Source: Poronia punctata (lineage: Eukaryota; Ascomycota; Sordariomycetes; Xylariales; Xylariaceae). From it: a DNA stretch of 64,000 bases. Location: the NCBI GenBank assembly GCA_022579005.1, contig MU401483.1, positions 124,001-188,000 on the forward strand, read 5' to 3'. The translations under genes and the position numbers were made by a program. The notes beneath the pieces were generated by a model. It was not told the origin of the DNA and searched no databases. It worked only from the letters and a program-made list of their open reading frames with translations. Below, piece after piece: positions 1 to 10,876 of this stretch. Every line of letters begins with the position of its first letter. Position 1 is the first letter of the stretch.

Positions 1-466
1 TGGATGATGGGTCGGTGCTGCTGTGGAAGCGGATGTCAAAGGTGTGTTCGTCCGGGTGGATGGTTGCTGATAAGGAGCCGGCGGTAAGTGTGGTTCCTTT
101 ATCGTCGCTCTTGCTGACTTGGGGTGAGATGGAGGGTTGTCCGTGGGGAAAGAGGTCGAAGTGAGGGCCTTTGTTTACCGCTCCGGACCAGTGCGTTGCT
201 TCGAGGGATATGATTCCTTCGGATGCTGCTTCTATTTCCTGATAGTTTGGTTTGTCAATATCGGCTAGTCAAGATGGGTTTGGTAAAGATGGAATACTCA
301 CTATAGTCATTGTGCTTTGATTCAAGGTATCTCCTCGTCTGAAAATCTTCCTCGTTGGACAGAGAAGACTTAGACCTCGGTCTGTCTGGGTAATGTCGTG
401 GACATCTTCGGCGTATTGCACTTGCATCCCCTCTGCCGTCAACCACATGCCATCACGGAACTTCAT
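1..466 (-). CDS. GH31 alpha-xylosidase/alpha-glucosidase-like protein, 5' end only
   Basis: This is the amino-terminal end of a glycoside hydrolase family 31 enzyme running off the left edge. Exon 1 is 302..466 (55 codons, phase 0). A GTGAGT donor at 301 and a CAG acceptor at 239-240 define a 63-bp intron, and exon 2 continues from 238 to the edge. The start reads MKFRDGMWLTAEGM, then RRGDTLNQ. Exon 2 has a region resembling the GH31 N-terminal beta-sandwich (LEATHWSG..NKGPHFDLFP). That layout is typical of fungal alpha-xylosidases, which remove alpha-xylose from xyloglucan oligosaccharides, but the catalytic barrel lies outside the window, so substrate specificity cannot be judged. No signal peptide is seen, which fits an intracellular enzyme. 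The family call rests on remembered family motifs. Confidence 0.72.
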
Positions 467-1346
467 CTTGACAATCTTCTTCTAGTTGGCAAGAACGAGT
501 AGCTGTCAGTCAAAAATGAGAAGACAATGATGAACAAAGTCACACACTCTACAATCCTTTATTTTAGCTTCACTTCAAGAAGCCCCAAGATATGTGGAGT
601 CTCGTGTAGCCCCGCCATGTTTATATTTCAACCTGTTGTGAGGGGATGACAAGTATCCCCAGGTTTCGGCCTATCTACTACCTACTCGGAGTCGTACCTC
701 TGGGGCGGCTAAGGACAAGACAAGACGACAAGTCGGAGTCCGGGCCGGGACTGCGAGAGCGGGGGAATTGGTTTGAAAATGCGCTCTCATTGTCATAAAA
801 ACGTGGAGTAGCTCCTGTTACATGCAGTTCTCCTTTAAACAATTGACGAACGATGGTTGATCGGATATCCTGATTCCTGAGTCCTGTCCGGTATAAAGAA
901 AGATGTGGGGAAAGGACTCTCGGTATAATTGTCCCCGCCAATAACGAGACCTTGTCTCCTTAGTTCCGGACCCAGTAATAACCCCTTTCCCGCGTTCTCC
1001 AACTTTTCCCCAATATTTTTACCCTAGAATGGGCTGGGCGGCGTGTTCTCTTCCATGAGTTAGTACGCCATGGATTCTTTCCAAGAGCTCCCCCCCCCGA
1101 GCTTAAATCGTGACTGACAAGGGACAAGGTAATGATGGTCGGTGAGATGGCGAGAGGTTTTTTGTTTACCGACGGTTCGGTATCGTCGAGGTTCCGGACA
1201 TGGTCGACACCCTTGATGGTTTTTATATAACAGGTAGTCTAGTTTATATAGCCATGAAGATACCCCCCCATCGTAGACATGTTATGAAAATATCGCATCT
1301 TCCATATATCCATAATCCGGCCATCATATCTGCAAAAGGCCAAAAG
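467..1346. other. Intergenic region between divergent GH31 and GH3 genes
   Basis: This stretch is the shared upstream region of two divergent glycosidase genes. No convincing coding sequence is present. The last part holds a TATATAA box at 1224-1230 on the plus strand, listed separately. Confidence 0.6.
1224..1230 (+). promoter_or_regulatory. TATA-like box upstream of the GH3 gene
   Basis: TATATAA lies 117 bp before the preferred ATG at 1347. An open frame continues upstream from 1347 to 1200, and the box falls inside that extension. This argues that the extension is promoter rather than protein. Confidence 0.35.
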
Positions 1347-4021
1347 ATGAGAGACTCCATCACTGCTTTCGTAGCAGTTCTGGCTGCTCTCGCCCCGGGT
1401 GTATTAGGCGACAAGTGTAAGAGCGACGAATGCACGCCCGTGTACAAAGATGCCAACGCACCAGTCGAGAGCAGGGTAGCGGATCTGTTGTCGAGGATGA
1501 CGATTGAGGAGAAGACGTCTCAGCTTATCCAGGGCGATTTGAGGAATTGGTTCGACATTGACGACTTCACCTTCAACCAAACCGGTCTCGAGTTCAACAT
1601 GCAGTACCGGGCGTCACAATTCTACGTCGGCGTGCCGATACCGTGGAACGAGCTCAGTCGGGGCATCAAGAAGGGGCAGGATTACCTGGTGCAGAATACG
1701 ACGCTTGGCATCCCGGCCTTTGTCCAGACTGAGGGGATCCATGGCTTCCTCATACCGAATGCTACTATTTTCAACTCGCCCATTGCTCATGCATGCTCCT
1801 TTAACCCGGCATTGGTACGAAAGATGGGAGAGGTGATAGCAAAGGAATCTCGGGCGTTGGGTGTTAATCAGATTTTCGGACCCGTCGTTGACCTCGCTCG
1901 AGAATTACGCTTCGGTCGTGTGGAGGAAATGTATGGCGAGGACGGTTACTTGTGAGAAGAATATCCTTTGATGGTTTTCTTAAAAGCAAGACGGAACGAA
2001 GCTGACGAATTCGTTTTCGGGATAGGGCAGGAGAGATGGCGTATGAATATGTCAAGGGTCTGCAGTCTCTCAACGTGTCGGCCATGGTCAAGCATTTTGT
2101 AAGTCCAGGCACCCCGACGTCCTTTGTCTGTTTCTCTTGCTCACCTCATATGACTTCGTATTAGGCCGGGTTTGGAACGCCAGAACAGGGCCTCAACACG
2201 GCACCTGTTCATGGCGGCGAGCGGGAGATGCGAACCACATACCTCCCTCCATTCAAACGTGCCATCATCGATTCGGGCGCTTTTTCCGTCATGAGTGCTT
2301 ATCATAGCTATGATGGAATCCCGGCAGTTGCCGACAAGCACATGCTGACCGACGTCCTGCGAGACGAGTGGGGTTTCAAATACTACGTGAGTTACCTAGG
2401 TAGCCATTCTGAAAGGGAAGTCGAACTAATAGGGTGTTGGTTCTAGGTGTCGAGCGATGCGGGCGCCACTGATCGACTTTGCAACCCCTTTCGCATGTGT
2501 GAGGCGAATCCTATCGACAAACGCGCAGTCGTCAACTACGTAAGTATTGGCCGAATGGCAGATGTCATAGACTGACACTAGCCGATCAACAACAGAGTAT
2601 TAATATTTGAAATAGGCTCTACCCGCCGGTAACGATGTTGAAATGGGCGGTGGCTCGTTCAACTTTGAGAAGATTCCCGAAATGGTCGAGGATGAAGAAC
2701 TGTCGATCGAGGTTGTGGACGAGGCCGTCGCGCGTGTCTTGCGTGCCAAGTTCGAACTTGGCCTATTCGAAAACCCCTTCACCGGAGTGCCAGAGGAAGA
2801 GCAATCCAAGCACATCAACACGGCCGAGAGCATTAAACTGGCCCGCCAACTCGATGCCGAATCCATCGTTCTTCTCGAAAACCACGAGAATGCGTTGCCG
2901 TTGAGGAAGGATGCCAACGTTGCCGTCATCGGACCCATGGCACATGGTTTTATGAATGTGAGTTGACGGCCCCCCCTACTCGTGCGCGTTGCGACTAACA
3001 AGGCTCCTTACAGTACGGAGACTACGTCCCTCACCTGGCACAGTATAGGGGCGTGACACCACTTGATGGTATCAAGGCGGCTAGCAAGGGCACCGTCACC
3101 TACGCTCAAGGTTGCGAGCGGTGGTCCAGCGACCAATCTGGCTTCGAAGAGGCCGTGGCCGCAGCCGAGGCGGCCGATGTCGCCGTAGTCGTGGTAGGCA
3201 CCTGGTCGCGTGACCAGGACGAGCTCTGGGCCGGCTTGAACGCGACAACGGGTGAACATGTCGACGTGCACAGCCTCAACCTGGTCGGCGCTATGCCCCA
3301 TCTCGTAAAGGCGATTATCGAGACAGGAAAACCGACAATCGTCGTCTTCAGTTCGGGCAAACCCATCACGGAACCGTGGATCTCGGATGCGGCGTCGGCG
3401 CTGATTCAGCAGTTCTACCCCTCAGAACAGGGCGGCCACGCGCTTGCCGATGTGTTGTACGGCGACGTCAACCCGTCCGGCCGTCTTTCCGTCTCGTTCC
3501 CCTTCGATGTCGGCACTACGCCGATTTATTACGACTACTTGAACTCGGCGCGTTCATCACCCGAGCCGGGCGCCGTCTACGACAACGGAACCATCGTCTT
3601 CGGGCACAGCTACGTGCTTGCAAGTCCGCTGGCCATGTATGAATTCGGTTACGGTCTCTCGTATAGCGACTTCTCATACGCCAATCTCAAGCTGTCAAAG
3701 ACGAAGGTGACTGCTGAAGACACCATCACAGTCAGCGTGGATGTCACGAATACGTCGGACCGAGACGGAGCCGAAGTAGTACAACTCTACGTCCAGGACA
3801 TGGTGAGCAGCGTGGTGGTGCCGAATAAACAGCTCAAGGGCTTCGCCAAGGTTGAAGTGAAAGCCGGGGCCACCGAGACAGTGAGCCTTGACCTCAAGGT
3901 ACAGGACCTCGGTCTCTGGAATTTGGCGATGAAGTACGTCGTCGAGCCTGGTGCTTTCACCGTCTACGTCGGAAGCTCAAGCGAGGACTTGAGGGAAAAG
4001 GCTACGCTGACTGTGGTTTGA
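1347..4021 (+). CDS. Secreted GH3 beta-glucosidase-like enzyme, six exons
   Basis: Inferred exons are 1347..1951, 2026..2098, 2165..2386, 2447..2539, 2616..2957 and 3014..4021, giving 780 residues. Residues 1-22 form a signal peptide, so the enzyme is probably secreted. The GH3 N-terminal barrel is recognisable from IPAFVQTEGIHGF, RVEEMYGEDGYL and MVKHFAGFG. The nucleophile motif VSSDAGAT places Asp304 right after the third intron. The alpha/beta sandwich domain follows (IVLLENHENALPL, VAVIGPM). A C-terminal fibronectin-III-like domain ends the protein (EFGYGLSYSDF through VQLYVQD). The family hydrolyses terminal beta-glucosides or beta-xylosides, and the exact sugar cannot be decided from sequence. 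The downstream neighbour on the same strand is a secreted ceramidase. AATAAA at 4116-4121 may be its polyadenylation signal. Confidence 0.88.
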
Positions 4022-5476
4022 TCTGGGTCACTTTGCGGTTCCATGAGACATAAGTCTAAAAAACCCCAGATGATGATGTGTTTTTATCTAAAAGCCTACG
4101 TTTATTCGCATGTATAATAAATGTCTGTGCTCGTACATAAGATAGAAGTCGAAACTTTGGACATTTTGAGCAAGCGAACTTGGTGCTTCTCATCGCGTTG
4201 TACGAGTACGTGTACAAGTAACATGTATATGAGAGACTAACGCGTTCAAGACCCACAACAACTCACCTATTACAGTTAGTCCCTGAACTAACCCAAAAGA
4301 AGATATGGGGGGCGCCAAATTCCACCTTTGCTTCCAACTTTCCTGCAACTTTACCTTCAAGTGCAAAACCAATTCCCCACGGTTAGATACAACTTGTGAT
4401 CTGTACTTCATTAGGTTTGCAGCACAAGCGAAGATTCGGGCCTTATATATAGGTCACATACGCATACCATTTGACATCTTTCCTACATGGTACCGTGCTA
4501 CCGCTAATTTATTTCGTCTATATTTTGTGCATACAGCTGCTAGAAAAGTCCCCCCCTTATTGGTCGAATCGGTTGTACATGGGAAATTGAGAGGTGCAAG
4601 AGACCATAGCAAATGATCACCCCGAGCTGACCCTCCGCATCCGTTCAAGATCTGCGACCAGCCCTCTGTGTTCCGCTCTGGCCATTCACCTTGCTTCGCC
4701 AGTTCTTCAACAGCAACCGCTCCACCAATGCACCGTCCAATCGTCTGGCCGCATAACCCTGATGCTACGTAATCGGCCATGTGATAGGCAACTTCCTACC
4801 TTGTCTGGTCGTAACCCCTTCCTACCCCAGAAGCCGCCCAGGAACGAATCAACGGAAAACTGGCGCAGAAGTCATGAAAGACCGGTTATTTGTTGTTTGT
4901 CCTGAACGGATCTTGTTCTGGATTCCTCCTCGCTTCTATCCGGGCTGCCGCGGTCTATCCTGCCTGTCTGGGGACCTCGGAGGCCTGGCACACTGGTGAG
5001 ATATTGAGCGTACGAGACATGGATTAGAGATCATTTCCCCCGCCCTTTCATCGCATCTATGACGACCGCCTACCTCTCTCAGTCATTGGCACCATGCACC
5101 CCATATGCAGATCCAGGTTGGAAAGCTTGTCCTGCCAGGTTGCCCAGCTTCGCGACCTGGCAGTTAAGCGAAAGCTTGTGGTAAATGCCGTAGCTTTCTC
5201 CATAGATCTATACGCCTTAACCTAGGTGAGAAAAGTACCGTAGTATCTTGACGGGGTAAAAAGAAAAGTAGGGATCCATCGTGTGTACGAGTACGGATCG
5301 CGACTTGTTTTCTAGATCCAAGGCCTGCATCCTTATTAAGCTCTTGCCTCGCCAGACGCATCATCGCTTTTATAACCCCTGTGGGCCTCGACAAACGACA
5401 GAAAGAGAAAGAGAAGGGATCTCAGCGTTGTCTGCCGGTACGAGGCAGTAGACTAGACAAACAAATTTGCGTCAAT
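4022..5476. other. Intergenic region upstream of the ceramidase gene
   Basis: No coding sequence is supported. It contains AATAAA at 4116-4121 on the plus strand, 95 bp after the GH3 stop. A TTTTATAA stretch at 5368-5375 lies about 100 bp before the ceramidase ATG and could act as its TATA element. Confidence 0.5.
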
Positions 5477-8235
5477 ATGGCGCCACGGAGGACTCTCCTT
5501 TCGGTTTTGTCGCTGCTTGTTCTAGGTATATTCCTAGCTTCCAACTTCGGCGCAGTAGATGCACGACGCACTTCTGAATTTGAACGAGCCGCACGCGCGA
5601 AAGCCTCATCCTCTTCGGACTCACGAGACCAGGCCAAGGGCGACAAATATCTCGTTGGTGTGGGCAAGGGAGATATTACTGGACCTCCAGGTATGCCAAA
5701 TATCCATGCTCTTCTTTTCTTACATACATGCAAATCTCCATAAACGTCGAAAGTTTATTTGGGTTGTGATTTCTCATTTTGTATTACCTAAACCTACCAA
5801 GTCCGAGCAGAGCTAACTTATGTGTGGAATAAGTCGAGATCCAATTTGCGGTACGGCTCTCCTTTCTTGCCCGAATCAACCAAACTACATAAACGTCCAT
5901 GCGACTTACTCGACTTTTGCTAAAACTATAGTAGGGCTATGCGGACTTGAGCCAGGTAGGCACAGGATTAAGGCAAAGACTATATTCTCGCGCTTTCATT
6001 GTCGGCGACGTGAACAAGCCCGAAGATAGGTTCGTGTATCTCGTGCTCGACACGGCAACTGGCGATACGGCTGTACGATACGGTATCCTCGAAGGCATCG
6101 CCGCTCTAGGAGAAGAATACTCCGTCTACGGCCAGAGCAATGTTGCCGTCACGGGAACGCATTCTCACTCGGGCCCCGGCGCTTGGTGGAACTACCTGCT
6201 TCCTCAGATCACCAGCTTTGGGTTCGATAGGCAAGGGTACCAGGCCATTGTGGATGGTGCTGTTTTGTCTGTGAAGCGAGCTCACGAGTCGTTGACAGAG
6301 GTGAGTACTGAATACCGGCCGAGCTGAGACTTTATGCATTGAAACTAAACAGTATATTCGATTAGGGGTACATTGACTATGGTAAGTACGAAAAAGGAGA
6401 CTCCCTTATGGGAGTCAAATACACACGGCTATCTCACTAAAGATATCTATGCATGCAGGCTCTGTCAATATAACCGACAGCAACATAAACCGAAGCTTAT
6501 ACGCCTACATGAATAACCCGGAAGAGGAGAGAGCCCTATACGGGGACGATACAGTGGAAAAGGAAATGACGGTGCTAAAGTTCCAGCGCGCCTCCGATAG
6601 CAAGAACATCGGCCTCCTGACATGGTTTCCTGTTCATGGCACTTCCGTCTACCAAAACAACACACACGTGACGGGAGATAACAAGGGCGTGGCCGAGTAC
6701 TTGTTCGAAAAAGCAATGGAAGAGGAAGACTCGGCTGCTGAAGGTTTCGTTGCCGGCTTCTCGCAGGCAAACGTTGGTGATACGACGCCCAATACCCTCG
6801 GTGCATGGTAAGTCTCCCTTTTCGGACGGGGGTTTTATTATTATGCATGCATGCGGAGAACTGACAAGACCCCTGTTCTAGGTGTGACGACGGATCCAAC
6901 CAGATGTGCAGCTACGAAAACAGCACCTGTGCCGACGGCAAGTCGCAGTCTTGCCACGGCCGAGGACCTGCATTCGACAAGCTCGACTTGGGAATCACCA
7001 GTTGTTACGAAATAGGAAAGAAGCAATACGACGGCGCTCGATCTGTATATGTACGTAAACCCCCTTTCAAAAGAAAAAAAAAACCCATCCATTTCACTAA
7101 CTAGCCTGTAAAGGACTCACTCGACTCATCCGGCACCCCCGTCGTAGGGTCATCCGTCAAAGCCTTCCATTTCTTCCACGACATGCGCTTCTGGAAATTC
7201 CAACTAGAAGACGGAACAGAAGTCCAGACCTGCCCCTCCGCACTAGGCTACTCCTTCGCCGCAGGCACCACAGACGGCCCGGGCGCATTCGACTTCACAC
7301 AAGGCGACTCGGGTTCACCCAGCGCCAGCCCCGTGTGGGAGGTAGTCAAATCCCTGATCCGCATCCCATCCCTCAAACAAAAGGAATGTCAGAAACCCAA
7401 ACCCGTCCTTCTCGACGTGGGCGAGTTATCAGCCCCTTACCCATGGAGCCCGAATATCATCGACGTCCAACTCCTGCGCGTAGGCCAGCTCGTCATCATC
7501 GTCAGTCCAAGCGAAGCAACCACAATGGCAGGCCGCAGATGGAAAGCCGCCGTGAAGGCCGCGGCGGCAGATATCATCACCGATGACGCCGAACCAAAGG
7601 TCGTCCTGGGCGGTCCGGCAAACTCTTACTCGCATTACGTCACCACGCCCGAAGAATACGAGATCCAGCGATACGAGGGCGCGAGCACGCTCTTCGGTCG
7701 GAACCAATTACACGCGTACATCAACCTCACCGTCAGCAACATCGTTTATCTAGCTCCCGACTCCACGGGCTCCCCGGCCCCGGGCCCTAGCCCGCCTGAT
7801 AATCGGAAGAAGAGTTTATCGTTCATCCCGGGCGTGGTGCAAGATAACCCGCCACTTAAGAAGAAATTCGGCGACGTGACGAAACAGCCGGAAGAGACGT
7901 ACGCGCGAGGCGCCGTGGTTGAAGCTACTTTTGTGGGCGCGAATCCGCGGAATAACCTCCGTCTCGAGGGTTCGTTTGCAGCGGTGGAGAAATTAGGTGA
8001 CGGGGAGGACGACGAATGGACAAGGGTACGCGATGATTTCGATTGGGATCTTGTATATTCGTGGAAACGCACGAACGAGGTGCTGGGATATAGCGAAGTC
8101 ACTATCTCGTGGGAGACGGGAGTCAATGCGCGGCCGGGAACTTATAGGTTGAAGTATTATGGTGATAGCAAGGCGTTGCTTACGGGGGATATTACTGCGT
8201 TTGAGGGGACGAGTGGTAGTTTCAAGGTTACTTGA
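5477..8235 (+). CDS. Neutral (non-lysosomal) ceramidase, secreted, seven exons
   Basis: Neutral ceramidases hydrolyse the amide bond of ceramide to sphingosine and fatty acid, usually at the cell surface or outside the cell. Inferred exons are 5477..5690, 5834..5850 (17 nt), 5935..6300, 6366..6381 (16 nt), 6459..6807, 6882..7050 and 7114..8235, giving 750 residues, a normal family length. A hydrophobic signal or anchor segment occupies residues 8-26. The N-terminal family signature is KYLVGVGKGDITGPP, followed by GTHSHSGPG with zinc-ligand candidates His153 and His155, and WFPVHGTS with His264. The active-site hexapeptide reads GDTTPN, so Thr314 stands where characterised enzymes have the catalytic Ser (GDVSPN in human). 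The C-terminal domain ends in an immunoglobulin-like fold (ISWETGVNARPGTYRLKYYGD). The preceding ATG-free leader and good frame support the start. Confidence 0.92.
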
Positions 8236-9565
8236 GCTGGACTAGGACGACATCAAGGAAAGTAATAGGCGGGTGGGCGGTAATTCCGTGATGTGTAATG
8301 ATCGAAACCGAAAGTTGCATGAGTACCTAGGTATAATACTGAGAAAGCTCACGGGGAGATTGTACCTTGTGGTAGTATATGAGGAGTATGTGCATACATA
8401 AATAGTGCAACACACATACACAAATCATCTTCTTACTCAAGCGAGAGAGAGACATTACTGTGTCCATGACCAAACAAGACCAGACCAGACCAGACCAGAC
8501 GGAGTAAAAAGAACCATGGTATATACTGTTCATACTCACCATTTGTCTGAATGTCATACCTAGGTACCTATTGTATCAAACAATCCTCGTTCACTGCAAC
8601 CAAGCCCAACCTTCCCAACTCATATGCCTCTCAATGAATTCAATTTCAATTTCAATTTCAATTTAATAAATCAACCAACTAACTACTCTTAATAAAACCC
8701 CTATCCATCTCTTTCCCCTTACCCTTTCCCTTTTTCTCATCTTATACATCCCGATCCCGTCCTATCCCATCATGTGACACACATGCCCTCATTCCAATCT
8801 ACATACATACCCTTTTAATTCCGACAAAAGTACATTAGGCAAAAGGCGATGAAGTAAGTACCTACCTAATCAATCTACGAGTATAAAGTAGTTATAACGT
8901 TAATGAAAAGATCCTCCCAGGGGCCATATATGCTTGCTTCACATTACAAAAAAACATGTGCCATCTAGGTATTGTATTCTTCTCCATACCTTCAATACCG
9001 TATAAAGTATGGAGAAATCTCATGTATAGTAAGCGGTCTAGACTAAAAGGTGATAATAACCTCTAGCCCTGATTCATTTCCAAGATGGCAAACGAACGTA
9101 ATAATATTATTCATCTTTATATTTAAAAAAATGACTGCATGAAGACGATACACGTAAATAAATAACTTCGAGCTTGTTTTATTTTTCTCTAAACATTCCA
9201 ACATAATATGTATGGGGGGTATCTTAACGTCGTGAACACGTTCAGTCTTTATTCTACCCATCGAGGAACCCACTTTAAGAGCTGCCAACGGTTTAAAACG
9301 ACGCCCGTCGATTTAAGCCAACTCAACTCTTCTCGTCTGTACCCAAAGTATATAACCGTTTTATCAGTTGCTAAATACATAATTTCATAACTACGTGCCT
9401 TGAGTTCCCATGACAATCTCACATATCTATGAAAATAAAAACCAACCATACCAACGTCAACTCCAATAAAAGTCCGGTTCGAGATGGTGGTTGATATATG
9501 GTAACGAAGGGGGCGATCCAAAAAGATCCAAGGTTTAGAAAGCGCGGGGGCCGTTTATGCTTTGT
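8236..9565. other. Intergenic region between ceramidase and dam1 (tail to tail)
   Basis: No gene is visible. The stretch is AT-rich and holds two short tandem repeats: CCAGA units at about 8476-8500 and TTCAAT units at about 8636-8665. It contains the 3' untranslated regions of two convergent genes. Confidence 0.5.
8636..8665 (+). repeat. TTCAAT hexanucleotide microsatellite
   Basis: About four to five copies of CAATTT stand in tandem in the spacer downstream of the ceramidase gene. Confidence 0.8.
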
Positions 9566-10876
9566 TTAGGCGCCGACGCGGGTAATATGCTGCTGCTCGG
9601 GCTGAGGTGTTAGGCGTCGGGATAGGTCTGGTACGCCCACGCGATCGGCCATCCGGTCTGGGATGAGATCAGGGGATACTGATCGGACGGGGTACTCCGT
9701 GGCTGGGGTGGCACGAAGAAGACGTGATGTCATGGGCTGCGGCGCCAAGATGGTGGGCGATTGGACCTCATCAACGACAGTTTGCGGCACCGGCGGCGGC
9801 AAAGGTCCTGTCCGAACCCGCGACGGTAGAATCTGCTCAAACCCTTGTTCTCTGGCGACCTTCTCGATACTCTTAAAGTACTACAAGTGCTCTTTGTCAG
9901 CAGTTATCCCCCCAATAGAGTGGCCATGTAAGTTGAGTAAGTCGACTCACCTTCACCGTCTTGACCTGTAGCTCAAGTGTGGCATCTTCATCGCACACAA
10001 CCATGGGATGCGGATGAAGCTGCAGACTCGATAGAGTCCACATGTGGTTCACGCCCTGCTCAATACACCTCTGTAGAGCCAAGGATTTGCGCGCACCCAG
10101 GATGATGACAACAACCTCTCTCGCTTCAAGAACGGTCTGAACACCGACCGTCAAGGCCATTCTAGGCACCTTGGCGATGTCGTTGTCGAAGAAGCGCGAA
10201 TTAGCCAGGATGGTGTCGTACGCGAGCGTCTTGACGCGCGTCCTTGAGGCCAAGCTAGAGCCAGGCTCGTTGAAGGCAATGTGGCCGTCTTCACCGATGC
10301 CACCGAGGAAGAGGTCAATACCTCCGACACGCTTGATCTTGGCCTCATACTCGACGCACTCAGCCTCAAGGTTGGGCGCGTTGCCGTTGAGGATATGGAC
10401 GTTATTGGGGTTCACGTTGACGTGGGAGAAAAAGTTCTTCCACATAAACGAGTGATAGCTCTCGGGATGGTCCCGGGGAATCCCCACATACTCGTCCTGG
10501 AACCTTTGTTAGAAGGCGGGACATAAAATATACAGGGGTTATCACGTTGGCAAAGACAAGCATACCATGTTGAAAGTGACGACATTTTCGAACGAGATCT
10601 AAAAAAAGGTAGGTATTAGTCATGTTTATCGTCTTAGATTTATTTTCACCCTTTTGTCTATTATTATGCTGGGGACGGCTGATAAGAAAAACGTACCTCG
10701 CCAGCCTTGTACTTCTCCACTAGTATCTTATAGACGCCGAGCGGACTTGAACCGGTCGGTAGTCCGAGTACGAACGGATGTGCGGGAGTGGGATTGAAGT
10801 GACGGATCCGGTCAATGATATAATTGGCCACATAGGAGCTGGCCGTCTGGGCGTCGTCGCGGATGATGAGCCTCAT
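9566..10876 (-). CDS. dam1: Glucosamine-6-phosphate deaminase (NagB family), GlcNAc cluster
   Basis: The enzyme converts glucosamine-6-phosphate to fructose-6-phosphate and ammonia, the last step of GlcNAc catabolism. Inferred exons on the minus strand are 10697..10876, 10566..10598 (33 nt), 9951..10496 and 9566..9880, giving 357 residues. The N-terminal fold has the phosphate-binding [14 protein letters not shown]. The active-site residues fall at the same numbers as in E. coli NagB: Asp72 (FNMDEYVG), Asp141, His143 and Glu148 ([16 protein letters not shown]). Bacterial NagB is about 266 residues; here the last exon adds a Pro-rich, probably disordered tail of roughly 80 residues. It is divergent from the hxk3 kinase gene across a 4.5-kb spacer and belongs to the GlcNAc cluster. 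The symbol follows the Trichoderma reesei cluster nomenclature. Confidence 0.94.

Noticed and set aside
1200..1346. In-frame upstream extension of the GH3 gene
   Set aside because: It contains a TATATAA box and would bury the clear signal peptide that begins at 1347.
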